Shown here: positions 35,692 to 43,446 of the stretch, piece by piece
How the letters are laid out: each line of letters begins with the position of its first letter
Position numbering within the stretch: position 1 is the stretch's first letter
Notes under the pieces: generated by a model
Databases searched by the model: none
What the model was told of the DNA's origin: nothing
The model's input: only the letters and a program-made list of their open reading frames with translations
Program-made: the position numbers and the translations under genes
NCBI GenBank assembly: GCA_021736785.1
Contig: JAIPFF010000046.1
Location: forward strand, 1-43,767
Direction of reading: 5' to 3'
Length of the DNA: 43,767 nucleotides
Source: Thiohalocapsa sp.
GTDB lineage: Bacteria > Pseudomonadota > Gammaproteobacteria > Chromatiales > Chromatiaceae

Positions 35692-35903
35692 GAAGCGTCT
35701 TCCGATTTGTGTGGCTCGATGCGTATGGCTCGATGCGTATGGCTCGATGCGTATGGCTCGATGCGTATGGCTCGATGCGTAGGGCTCGATGCGTAGGGCT
35801 CGATTCGTGCGGCTCGATTCGTGCGGCTCGATTCGTGTGGCTCGATTCGTGCGGCTCGATTCGTGCGGCTCGATTCGCGTGGCTTCCTGGCCGCGCAGCG
35901 CAC
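35670..35903 (-). CDS. Possible repeat-encoded small frame linking urtD to urtE
   Basis: A frame from GTG 35903 (12 bases after the urtD stop) runs through the 14-bp minisatellite and ends inside the first codons of urtE. It would give 77 residues with a 14-residue period (alternating SSRTNRA and RIEPHE-type blocks). There is no Shine-Dalgarno sequence and no known family. It might serve only to carry ribosomes across the repeat. It is listed because changes in repeat number would shift its frame. Most likely not a functional protein. Confidence 0.15.
   Translation of the reverse strand: MRCAARKPRESSRTNRAARIEPHESSRTNRAARIEPYASSPTHRAIRIEPYASSHTHRAIRIEPHKSEDASCFRYRN
35713..35880. repeat. 14-bp minisatellite (12 tandem copies) between urtD and urtE
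   Basis: Twelve contiguous copies of a 14-bp unit occur with exact periodicity (GGCTCGAT at 35713, 35727, 35741 and so on to 35867). Two subtypes lie in blocks: GGCTCGATGCGTAT on the left, with two GCGTAG intermediates, and GGCTCGATTCGTGC on the right. A degenerate thirteenth copy follows at 35881. The blockwise order of variants is typical of slippage or unequal exchange. Confidence 0.95.
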
Positions 35904-35915
35904 CCCGGGCTCGCG

Positions 35916-36815
35916 CTACTCGCCGAGGTACACCTCGACCACGCGCCGGTCGTTCTGCACCTCGTCCATACTGCCTTCGGCCAGCACCGAGCCCTGGTGC
36001 AGCACCGTCACGCGCTTGGCAATCGAGCGCACGAAGTCCATGTCGTGCTCGACGACGACGACGGAGTGCTTGCCCTCGAGGGCCAACAGCAACTCCGCGG
36101 TGCGGTCCATCTCCTGGTGGGTCATGCCGGCGACCGGCTCGTCCACCAGCAGCAGATGCGGATCCTGCATCAGCAGCATACCGATCTCGAGCCACTGCTT
36201 TTGGCCGTGGGACAGCGCGCCGGCCGCGCGCCGGGCATGCTCCGCCAGACCGATGGTGGCGAGCACCTCGTCGATCCGATCCTTCTGCGCGCCCGAGAGC
36301 TTGGCGAACAGCGTCGGCAGGACGCGCTTATCGCCGGCCATGGCGAGCTCCAGGTTTTCGAAGACCGTATGGTGCTCGAACACCGTAGGCTTCTGAAACT
36401 TGCGCCCGATGCCGATCTCGGCGATCTCGGGCTCGGAAAGCCGCAGCAAATCGATCTTCTGGCCGAAGTACACGGTGCCGCTGTCCGGACGGGTCTTGCC
36501 GGTGATGATGTCCATCATCGTCGTCTTGCCGGCCCCGTTCGGGCCGATCACGCAGCGCAGCTCGCCGGCGTCGACATAGAAGTTCAGGTTATCGATGGCC
36601 TTGAAGCCGTCGAAGCTGACGTTCAGGTCTTCGATGTACAGGATGGCACCGTGACTGACATCGAGCTCCAGATCCTTCGCGGAAATCATGAAGTCGAACT
36701 GCCGGTCCCGGCGCATGGCCTCGCGGAACGCGAGCCAACGCTGGCGCTGACTGCTGAAGTCGAAGGCGCGGTCGCGGCGCAGCAGCTCGATGGATTGATC
36801 GGCGGACCAGTTCAT
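35916..36815 (-). CDS. urtD: Urea ABC transporter ATP-binding protein UrtD
   Basis: ATPase subunit, 299 residues. The ABC domain begins near 58 (AILYIEDLNVSFDGFKAI), with Walker A at 91-99 (GPNGAGKTT), a LivG-type GIGRKFQKPTVFEHHTV segment, signature LSHGQKQW and Walker B LLLVDEPVAGM. An N-terminal extension of ~45 residues carries a twofold RRDRxFDF motif (13-20 and 35-42); similar extensions occur in some UrtD proteins. An internal ATG at 36689 would remove it. The start overlaps the urtC stop (ATGA). Confidence 0.93.
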   Translation of the reverse strand: MNWSADQSIELLRRDRAFDFSSQRQRWLAFREAMRRDRQFDFMISAKDLELDVSHGAILYIEDLNVSFDGFKAIDNLNFYVDAGELRCVIGPNGAGKTTMMDIITGKTRPDSGTVYFGQKIDLLRLSEPEIAEIGIGRKFQKPTVFEHHTVFENLELAMAGDKRVLPTLFAKLSGAQKDRIDEVLATIGLAEHARRAAGALSHGQKQWLEIGMLLMQDPHLLLVDEPVAGMTHQEMDRTAELLLALEGKHSVVVVEHDMDFVRSIAKRVTVLHQGSVLAEGSMDEVQNDRRVVEVYLGE

Positions 36816-37945
36816 GCGCTCGCCTCCCCGGATGCGGTCTTCGGGCCATCCGTCCCGCCGCCGCGCCGGCGCAGCATCCGCAGCAGCCCGGCGATGCCCT
36901 GGGGCAGGAACAGCGTCACCAGCACGAACAGGCCGCCCAGGGCGAACAGCCAGGCCTCCGGGAACGCGCCCGTGAAGTAGGTCTTGCCGTAGTTGACGAC
37001 AACGGCGCCGACGACGGCCCCGTACAGCGTCGCCCGGCCGCCGATGGCCACCCAGATCACCAGTTCGATGGAGTTCAGCGGCGAGAACTCACCCGGATTG
37101 ATGATGCCCACCTGCGGCACGTACAGCGCACCGGCGATGCCGGCCAGCATGGCGGAGAAGGTCCAAATCGCCACCTTGACGCGGTCGACCCGATAGCCGA
37201 TGAAGCGCGTGCGCGCCTCGGCGTCGCGGATGGCCACCGCGACGCGCCCGAGCCGCGACGTGACGATGCCGCGGCATGCGATATAGCCGAGCGCCAATGC
37301 CAGTGCCGAGGCCAGAAACAGGGCGATTCGGGTCGCGTCGGACTGCAGGTCGAAGCCGAGAATATCCTTGAAATCGGTGAGCCCGTTGTTGCCGCCGAAG
37401 CCCATTTCGTTGCGGAAGAAGGCGAGCATCAGGGCATAGGTCAGGGCCTGGGTGATGATCGACAGATAGACGCCGGTCACCCGCGATCGGAACGCGAGCC
37501 AGCCGAAAACAAAGGCCAGCGCGCCGGGCACCAGCACCACCATCAGCGCCGCGAACCAGAACATATCGAAGCCGTGCCAGAACCATGGCAGCTGCTGCCA
37601 GTCCAGGAACACCATGAAGTCGGGCAGCACCGGATCGCCGTAGACGCCGCGCTCCCCGATCTGGCGCATCAGGTACATGCCCATCGCATAACCGCCGAGC
37701 GCGAAGAAGGCGCCGTGCCCGAGGCTGAGGATGCCGAGGTAGCCCCAGACCAAGTCCACCGCCACCGCCAGCAGCGCATAGGTGAGGTACTTGCCGAGCA
37801 GCGTCACGGTGTAGGTGCTCAGGTGCCAGGGACTGCTCTCCGGCACTGCCAGGTTCAGGATCGGCACGACCACGGCGACCACCGCCAGCACCGCGAGCAT
37901 GATCTGACCGCCGGTGTCGCCCCGCATCGATGTGAGCAAGCCCAT
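36812..37945 (-). CDS. urtC: Urea ABC transporter permease UrtC
   Basis: LivM-like inner-membrane permease, 377 residues, with about nine or ten helices. Typical segments are DLVWGYLGILSLGHGAFFALGGYAMGMYLM, FRNEMGFGGNNGLTDFKDILGF (conserved parts) and IELVIWVAIGGRATLYGAVVGA, followed by FLPQGIAGLL. The ATG at 37945 begins 2 bases after the urtB stop. The Gly/Arg-rich C terminus is cytoplasmic. Confidence 0.94.
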   Translation of the reverse strand: MGLLTSMRGDTGGQIMLAVLAVVAVVVPILNLAVPESSPWHLSTYTVTLLGKYLTYALLAVAVDLVWGYLGILSLGHGAFFALGGYAMGMYLMRQIGERGVYGDPVLPDFMVFLDWQQLPWFWHGFDMFWFAALMVVLVPGALAFVFGWLAFRSRVTGVYLSIITQALTYALMLAFFRNEMGFGGNNGLTDFKDILGFDLQSDATRIALFLASALALALGYIACRGIVTSRLGRVAVAIRDAEARTRFIGYRVDRVKVAIWTFSAMLAGIAGALYVPQVGIINPGEFSPLNSIELVIWVAIGGRATLYGAVVGAVVVNYGKTYFTGAFPEAWLFALGGLFVLVTLFLPQGIAGLLRMLRRRGGGTDGPKTASGEASA

Positions 37946-37947
37946 GG

Positions 37948-40071
37948 TCAACCCTCCGCGGCCCGGCCGCGCTGCGGGAACAGCCCACGCGGGCGCTTCT
38001 GGATGAACAGGATGATGAACACCAGCACCAGGATTTTGGCCAGCACGGCGCCGGTCCAGGGCTCCATGAACTTGTTGGCGATACCGAGCGTCAGGCCGCC
38101 GACCAGCGTGCCCCACAGATTGCCGACGCCGCCGAAGACCACGACCATGAACGAGTCGATGATATAGGCCTGGCCCATGTTCGGGCCGACGTTGGTCAGC
38201 TGAGACAAGGCGACGCCGGCCACGCCGGCGATGCCGGCGCCGAGCCCGAAGGTCAGTGCGTCCACGCGCGCCGAGCGAACGCCCATGGCCTGCGCCATGG
38301 CCCGGTTCTGCGAGACGGCACGCACTTGCAGTCCGAGCGCGGTGCGCTTGAGGATCAGCAGCAGCGCGACGAAGACCATCAGCGCGAAGACCACGATATA
38401 CAATCGGTTGTAGGTCAGCGACAGCGCCGGGTTGATCTGCAGCGAGCCGCTCATCCAGCTCGGATTCTCGACAATGACGTTCTGCGCCGAGATCGTCGTG
38501 CGCACCAACTGCTGCAGGATCAAACTGATGCCGAAGGTGGCCAGCAGCGTCTCCAGCGGCCGTCCGTACAGGAAGCGGATCACGGTCCGCTCGATCGCGA
38601 TGCCGAACAGCCCGGAGACGATGAATGCGGCCGGAATTGCGACCAGCAGCGAGTAGTCGATCCAGTTGGGCATCGCGAGCTGCACCAAGTACGTCGTATA
38701 GGCGCCGATCATAATCAGCTCGCCGTGGGCCATGTTGATGACGCCCATGACGCCGAAGGTGATGGCAAGGCCAATGGCGGCCAGCACCAGCACCGAGCCG
38801 AGGCTGAGGCCGAAGAACACCGTCTCGGCGATCTTATAGGTCTGGACGCGGCTTTCGATGTCCGCGAGCACGCCCTCGGCGGCGGCGAGGACGCCGGCGT
38901 CGGTCTCCGATGCCAGCAGGCCGCCGAGCGCATTGCGCGCGGCCGGATAAAGACTGCCGCGCAGCGATTCGACAGCGGCGAGGCGAACGGCGGCATCCTC
39001 GGACTTCAGCTCGGCGATGGCCACGGCCAAGTCGATGGCATCGGCGACGCGCCCGTCGGATTCCTCGGAGCGCTGGGCACGCAGTGCGGCCAGCGTGTCG
39101 GCATCGTCCGTGCCGACCATTTCCAACGCGGCGGACAGGCGCACGTTCGGGTCCGGGCTCGCCAGCGTCAGCGTGGCGATGTCGGTGCGCAGTGAGTTGC
39201 GCATGAGATTGTTGACGGTGATTTTCGCCGCATCCCGCGACCCGACCTCGCCGAGCGACTCGCCGGTGAGCGCATCGGTCAGCGCGAGACCGGCCGCGGA
39301 CTTCTCGGCGAAGACGATGCGCTTGTCGTCTTTGCGATAGTAGAGGTCGCCGTTGAGCAGCGCCTTCAGCAAATCGGCGGCGCGCTCGTCGCCGCTGGCG
39401 GCGATATCGTCGGCGGCCTGCTGCTTGACCTTAAAGGAACGCTCGGCAAGTCCTGCGATGGCCGTCTCGAGGGACGCCGGCTGCTCGGGCGCGTCTTCAG
39501 CGCCGGGCGGGTTCAAGCCCGCGTCGGCGTCGGTCTCGGCCGCGACCTCGGCCAGCGCCGCGGCGTTATCGGTCTCGCTGTTTTGCGTGCCGAGGGCGTC
39601 CGCGCTGTCGGCGGCGGCGACCTCCGTAGCGAGCGCAGCCGCGCTGTCGCCGGCGCTGGCCTCCGCGACGGGCGCATCCCCGCCATCGGCAGTGCCGGTC
39701 TCCGCGACCGGGGCATTCGCGCTGTCGCTTGCACCGGTTTCCTCAACAGGCGCGTCCGCGCTGTCGGCAGTGCCGGTCTCGGCAACAAGCGCCTCCGCGC
39801 CGTCGGCGCCGCGGTCCGAATCCGCCGGCGCCGCCGCGATGTCCGCGGAACCCGCGTCGACGCCGTCGATCGACGGCGTCTCGGCGAGCTCGGCGACAGC
39901 GCCTGCGGGGCTCGAAACATCGGCGTACGACGCGGGCGCGGCACCGGCGGACGCCCGCTCGCCCTCCTCAGCGGCAGCCAGCGCCGGCCAAGTCGCGAGC
40001 AGCAGCGCGCTCAGCAGCAGGCCGGCGCTCGGTGGCGCGCCGACGGTCAACAGAACGGGGACAGCGTGCAT
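37948..40071 (-). CDS. urtB: Urea ABC transporter permease UrtB with a very large periplasmic N-terminal region
   Basis: LivH-like permease, 707 residues. Residues 1-34 form a signal peptide (hydrophobic LLLSALLLATWPALAAA). About 35-200 is acidic and Ala-rich and includes seven tandem 13-residue repeats (94-184). About 200-412 is a helical, HEAT-like periplasmic domain known from other UrtB proteins. From 415 the membrane permease follows (VFFGLSLGSVLVLAAIGLAITFGVMG, NMAHGELIMIGAY and later VVFGGVGNLWGTLVGG, conserved parts). Usual UrtB with the periplasmic domain is about 520-540 residues, so the repeat region is extra. The start at 40071 was chosen for its signal peptide; 40095 and 40173 are in-frame alternatives. 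Confidence 0.92.
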   Translation of the reverse strand: MHAVPVLLTVGAPPSAGLLLSALLLATWPALAAAEEGERASAGAAPASYADVSSPAGAVAELAETPSIDGVDAGSADIAAAPADSDRGADGAEALVAETGTADSADAPVEETGASDSANAPVAETGTADGGDAPVAEASAGDSAAALATEVAAADSADALGTQNSETDNAAALAEVAAETDADAGLNPPGAEDAPEQPASLETAIAGLAERSFKVKQQAADDIAASGDERAADLLKALLNGDLYYRKDDKRIVFAEKSAAGLALTDALTGESLGEVGSRDAAKITVNNLMRNSLRTDIATLTLASPDPNVRLSAALEMVGTDDADTLAALRAQRSEESDGRVADAIDLAVAIAELKSEDAAVRLAAVESLRGSLYPAARNALGGLLASETDAGVLAAAEGVLADIESRVQTYKIAETVFFGLSLGSVLVLAAIGLAITFGVMGVINMAHGELIMIGAYTTYLVQLAMPNWIDYSLLVAIPAAFIVSGLFGIAIERTVIRFLYGRPLETLLATFGISLILQQLVRTTISAQNVIVENPSWMSGSLQINPALSLTYNRLYIVVFALMVFVALLLILKRTALGLQVRAVSQNRAMAQAMGVRSARVDALTFGLGAGIAGVAGVALSQLTNVGPNMGQAYIIDSFMVVVFGGVGNLWGTLVGGLTLGIANKFMEPWTGAVLAKILVLVFIILFIQKRPRGLFPQRGRAAEG
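39520..39792 (-). repeat. Seven tandem 39-bp repeats inside urtB
   Basis: Encodes seven consecutive 13-residue units of the form A-P/L-V-A-E-T-G-T-A-D-S-A-D. The first three are closest and later ones have diverged. All keep the reading frame. Each unit adds two or three acidic residues, so the product is a flexible, negatively charged periplasmic linker. Confidence 0.8.
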
Positions 40072-40217
40072 GGGCTTTGTTCGGTAAGCGTGCATACCGG
40101 ATACCGGCGCCGGCGGCATCCCCGGCAGCAGGCGGAAATTGGCGGGCGCGGCCGGTATCGGACCGACCGGCACCCGCGAAGCGGACCGATGATGGGTGGT
40201 CCGTTATTGCCGAGCGA

Positions 40218-41522
40218 TCACTCGGCGGCCTGCGAGCCCAGGCATTCCTTGGTGACGGTGTTGTAGTTGCCGCAGTTGATCGGATCGGTCCAGTCGCCGA
40301 CCAAGTCCTTCGAGCCTTCCAGGTAATCGGACCAGGCGTCGCCGGGCACTTCGCCGTCGGTCTGCCAGACGACCGCGAACTGGCCGTCCTCTTGGATCTC
40401 GCCGATCAGCACCGGCTTGGTGATGTGATGGTTGGCCAGCATCTTCGCGGTGCCGCCGGTGAGGTTCGACGTCTCGAGTCCGACAATCGCGTCTTCGACC
40501 GCATCGGTCTCGGTGCTACCGGCCTTCTCGACGGCCTTCACCCACAGATCGAAGCCGATCTTGTGCGCCTCCATCGGGTCGTTGGTGACGCGCTTGTCGT
40601 TGCCGATAAAGTCGTGCCAAGTGCCGATAAAGGTATCGTTTTCCGGCGTGTCGACGCTCATGAAGTAGTTCCAGGCCGCCAAGTGGCCCACCAGGGGCTT
40701 GGTGTCGATGCCCGAGAGCTCTTCCTCGCCGACCGAGAACGCCACCACCGGAATGTCTTCGGCGGCGATACCTTGGTTGCCCAGCTCCTTGTAGAACGGC
40801 ACGTTGGCGTCGCCGTTGATGGTGGAGACGACGGCGGTCTTCTTGCCCTCGGAGCCGAACTTCTTGATGTCCGCGACGATGGACTGCCAGTCGGAATGAC
40901 CGAACGGCGTGTAATTGATCATGATGTCGTCTTCGGCGACGCCGTTCTGCTTCAGGTACGCTTCCAGAATCTTGTTGGTGGTGCGCGGGTAGACGTAGTC
41001 GGTGCCGGCCAGCACCCAACGCTCGACGCCGAGCTCGTCTTTCAGGTAGTCGACCGCGGGAATGGCCTGTTGATTGGGCGCGGCACCGGTATAGAAGACA
41101 TTTTTGGATGACTCCTCGCCCTCGTACTGCACCGGATAGAACAGCAGCCCGTTGAGCTCCTCGAATACCGGCAGCACCGATTTACGCGATACCGAAGTCC
41201 AGCAGCCGAAGACCGCCGCGACCTTCTCCTTCTCCAGCAACTCGCGCGCCTTCTCGGCGAACAGCGGCCAGTCGGAGGCGGGGTCGACAACCACGGCCTC
41301 CAGCTTCTTGCCGAGCAGCCCGCCCTTTTCGTTCTGCTGCTCGACCAGCATCAGCACGGTGTCCTTCAGCGTGGTCTCGCTGATGGCCATGGTGCCCGAC
41401 AGCGAGTGCAGCACGCCGACCTTGATCGTGTCTTCTTCGGCCACGGCCGTCATCGATGCCGACAGGCCGAGGCCAAGACCGGCGCCCATCAGGAGGGACT
41501 TCAACAGGGTGCGTTTCCGCAT
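40218..41522 (-). CDS. urtA: Urea ABC transporter substrate-binding protein UrtA
   Basis: The periplasmic urea-binding component, 434 residues. A signal peptide (about 1-28, MRKRTLLKSLLMGAG onward, cleavage near AVAEE) precedes IKVGVLHSLSGTMAISE, then VFGCWTSVSRKSVLPVFEE, LFYPVQYEGEE and PNQQAIPAVDYL, all close to known UrtA proteins. A GCGGAGA box precedes the ATG. It is first of the urtABCDE operon and carries a sigma-54 promoter with NtrC-like sites upstream. The gap to urtB (146 bases) is the largest before the urtD-urtE repeat, which fits higher production of the binding protein. Confidence 0.95.
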   Translation of the reverse strand: MRKRTLLKSLLMGAGLGLGLSASMTAVAEEDTIKVGVLHSLSGTMAISETTLKDTVLMLVEQQNEKGGLLGKKLEAVVVDPASDWPLFAEKARELLEKEKVAAVFGCWTSVSRKSVLPVFEELNGLLFYPVQYEGEESSKNVFYTGAAPNQQAIPAVDYLKDELGVERWVLAGTDYVYPRTTNKILEAYLKQNGVAEDDIMINYTPFGHSDWQSIVADIKKFGSEGKKTAVVSTINGDANVPFYKELGNQGIAAEDIPVVAFSVGEEELSGIDTKPLVGHLAAWNYFMSVDTPENDTFIGTWHDFIGNDKRVTNDPMEAHKIGFDLWVKAVEKAGSTETDAVEDAIVGLETSNLTGGTAKMLANHHITKPVLIGEIQEDGQFAVVWQTDGEVPGDAWSDYLEGSKDLVGDWTDPINCGNYNTVTKECLGSQAAE

Positions 41523-41559
41523 GCGATCAGTCTCCGCTTGTTGTGCGTTCTAGGAATGA

Positions 41560-41575
41560 TCCGGGTCGCCCCGGA
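41560..41575 (-). promoter_or_regulatory. Hairpin with a GCGA tetraloop in the urtA 5' leader
   Basis: In the minus-strand RNA, UCCGGG and CCCGGA form a 6-bp stem closing a GNRA-type GCGA loop. It would lie about 5-20 nt from the 5' end predicted by the sigma-54 element. Such a 5' hairpin often protects mRNA from 5'-end-dependent decay. Confidence 0.4.
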
Positions 41576-41591
41576 ATGCCACCACGCAAAA

Positions 41592-41607
41592 GCAACCGGC
41601 GAGCCAA
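41592..41607 (-). promoter_or_regulatory. Sigma-54 (RpoN) promoter of urtA
   Basis: On the minus strand TTGGCTC, five bases (GCCGG), then TTGCT matches the -24/-12 consensus with one mismatch in the fixed bases and exact spacing. It predicts a start near 41580 and a leader of about 58 nt. Control of urea transporters by nitrogen status is established in several bacteria. Confidence 0.75.
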
Positions 41608-41668
41608 CTCCGCAACGCCTTGCGCGCGTGAGCTTTTTAGTTGCGGGTCAGGAGCAGGGAGAGCCGAT

Positions 41669-41685
41669 CGCACCAACTTGATGCA
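41669..41685. promoter_or_regulatory. NtrC-like site, proximal, upstream of urtA
   Basis: CGCACC, five bases, GATGCA: 10 of 12 fixed positions of TGCACC-N5-GGTGCA. The centre is about 97 bp upstream of the predicted urtA start, typical for an enhancer used with sigma-54. Confidence 0.55.
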
Positions 41686-41711
41686 TGCCCGCCGGGCGCT
41701 GCTGACAAGGA

Positions 41712-41728
41712 TGCCCGCCAATGGTGCA
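41712..41728. promoter_or_regulatory. NtrC-like site, distal, upstream of urtA
   Basis: TGCCCG, five bases, GGTGCA: again 10 of 12 positions. The centre is 43 bp (about four helical turns) from the proximal site and about 140 bp upstream of the predicted start. Paired sites on one DNA face favour cooperative binding, as known for glnA. Confidence 0.5.
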
Positions 41729-41795
41729 AGCCGGAGTGCGGGCCGCCGGAGCCCCGACCGGCAGGTAGCGCGCGCTCAGGCGCGATTAGACGCGA

Positions 41796-42782
41796 TCAGG
41801 CGCGCTCGGCGGGAAAGGCAAGCACCCCATCGATATCGGCGACGCCGAGCAGCCCCATCAGCAGCCTGTCCAGACCGAGCGCCACGCCGGCGCTGTCGGG
41901 CATGCCGGCCTCCAGGGCCGCCAGCAGCATCGCATCCAGCGGAACCGGGCGCTGCCCGTGTCGGCGGCGCGCGAGGAGGTCGGCCTCGAAGCGCCGGCGT
42001 TGTTCCGGTGCGTCGGTCAGCTCGCGGAAGCCGTTCGCGAGCTCGACGCCTTCGAGATACAGCTCGAATCGCTCGGCGGCCGGATAGGGCGTCGCGCGCA
42101 CTCGGGCCAAGGCGGCCTGGCTCGGCGGGTAGTCGTAGAGGAAAGTCATGCGGCCGCGCCCGAGATCCCCTTCCAGGCAGTGGCACAGCAGCAGGTCGAG
42201 CCAACCGTCGGCGTCGAGCATGAGGGCGTCCGCGCCGGGCACACCCGCGGCGAGCGCCGCGGCGCGGCGCTCGTCCACCGACGCATGCCAAGGATCGAGA
42301 CCGAGGCGCGAGACGAAAAGCTCGCGGTAGGCGATGCGCTCGGCGGCCAAGTCGGGCGCATTCAGTGCGACGCGCAACAAATCCGCCACTTCGTCCATGA
42401 GCGCATGCATCGTGAAGCCCGGCCGATACCACTCCAGCAGGGTGAACTCCGGGTGATGCCGGCGGCCGCGCTCGCGGTCGCGAAAGACCCTGCAGATCTG
42501 GTAGATGGGTCCGCTGCCGGCGGCCAGGAGCCGCTTCATCGGGAACTCGGGGGACGTGTGCAGGTAGCGCGCCGCGAGCCCGTCGCCGAGCCGGAAGCTC
42601 TCCAGCGCCGGATCCGTCGCGGCATAGCGCGAGAGCATCGGCGTTTCGACTTCGAGCACGCCGCGCTCGGCGAAGAAGGCGCGAATGCGCGCGAACAGCG
42701 CGGCCCGCGCCTGCAGCGCCTGCATGGAGGCGCTCGGCCGCCAGGCGGCGCCGGCGCCTGCGTCGGAATCGCGCGGGCTCAC
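41796..42782 (-). CDS. epmA: Elongation factor P-(R)-beta-lysine ligase
   Basis: EpmA (PoxA/GenX/YjeA), a lysyl-tRNA-synthetase paralogue that attaches (R)-beta-lysine to Lys34 of EF-P. It has 328 residues against 325 in E. coli. Visible motifs: WRPSAS near the N terminus, [74 protein letters not shown] and [17 protein letters not shown]. It lacks a tRNA anticodon-binding domain, as expected. The GTG at 42782 overlaps the efp stop (GTGA) and restores the WxPSAS start. Adjacency to efp supports the function; epmB is not in the window. Confidence 0.95.
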   Translation of the reverse strand: MSPRDSDAGAGAAWRPSASMQALQARAALFARIRAFFAERGVLEVETPMLSRYAATDPALESFRLGDGLAARYLHTSPEFPMKRLLAAGSGPIYQICRVFRDRERGRRHHPEFTLLEWYRPGFTMHALMDEVADLLRVALNAPDLAAERIAYRELFVSRLGLDPWHASVDERRAAALAAGVPGADALMLDADGWLDLLLCHCLEGDLGRGRMTFLYDYPPSQAALARVRATPYPAAERFELYLEGVELANGFRELTDAPEQRRRFEADLLARRRHGQRPVPLDAMLLAALEAGMPDSAGVALGLDRLLMGLLGVADIDGVLAFPAERA

Positions 42783-43351
42783 TCGTCCTTGGCGCGGGAG
42801 ACGTAGGAGCCGGTGCGGGTATCGACCTTGATGGTCTCGCCGATCTGCACGAACAGCGGCACGCTGACGACCGCGCCGGTCTCGAGAGTGGCCGGCTTGC
42901 CGCCGCCGCCGGAGGTGTCGCCTTTCAGGCCGGGGTCGGTCTCGGTGATCTGCAGGACGACGAAGTTGGGCGGCTCGACGCTGAGCGGCGCACCATTCCA
43001 GAGCGTCACCGAGCACATGTCCTGTTCCTTGATCCATTTCGCGGCATCACCGACGGCGTTGGCGTCTGCGACCAACTGCTCGAAGGTGGCCGGGTCCATG
43101 AAGTGCCACTCCTCGCCGTCGTTGTAGAGATACTGCAGCTCGGTATCGAGGACATCGGCGGCCTCCACCGAGTCGCCGGATTTGAACGTCTTTTCGACGA
43201 CGCGCCCGGTCTTCAGGTTCTTGACCCGGACCCTGTTGAAGGCTTGGCCCTTGCCGGGCTTGACGAACTCGTTTTCGACGATGCTGTATGGATCACCGTC
43301 CAGCATGATCTTGAGTCCGCCCTTGAATTCGTTGGTCTTGTAGGTTGCCAT
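42779..43351 (-). CDS. efp: Translation elongation factor P
   Basis: EF-P rescues ribosomes stalled on polyproline. It has 190 residues with three beta-barrel domains. K34 in KPGKGQAF is the residue modified by Epm[18 protein letters not shown] and the C-terminal [22 protein letters not shown] are diagnostic. A GAGAAAG box precedes the ATG. It is translationally coupled to epmA. The very Pro-rich proteins encoded here, such as RNase E, would be clients (inference). Confidence 0.98.
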   Translation of the reverse strand: MATYKTNEFKGGLKIMLDGDPYSIVENEFVKPGKGQAFNRVRVKNLKTGRVVEKTFKSGDSVEAADVLDTELQYLYNDGEEWHFMDPATFEQLVADANAVGDAAKWIKEQDMCSVTLWNGAPLSVEPPNFVVLQITETDPGLKGDTSGGGGKPATLETGAVVSVPLFVQIGETIKVDTRTGSYVSRAKDE

Positions 43352-43446
43352 GGCTCTTTCTCCGAGACGTCGACTGAATCGGGGAATGATACCGCGAACA
43401 CTGTGGGTATGGCGCGCCGTGGCGCCGAAATCGGACGCGGGCAGCG

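Noticed and set aside
35713-35880. CRISPR array
   Set aside because: The units are 14 bp and contiguous, with no spacers and no cas genes.
35709-36980. Plus-strand open frame across the 14-bp repeats and urtD
   Set aside because: It begins in the minisatellite and then mirrors urtD, which is clearly the coding strand.
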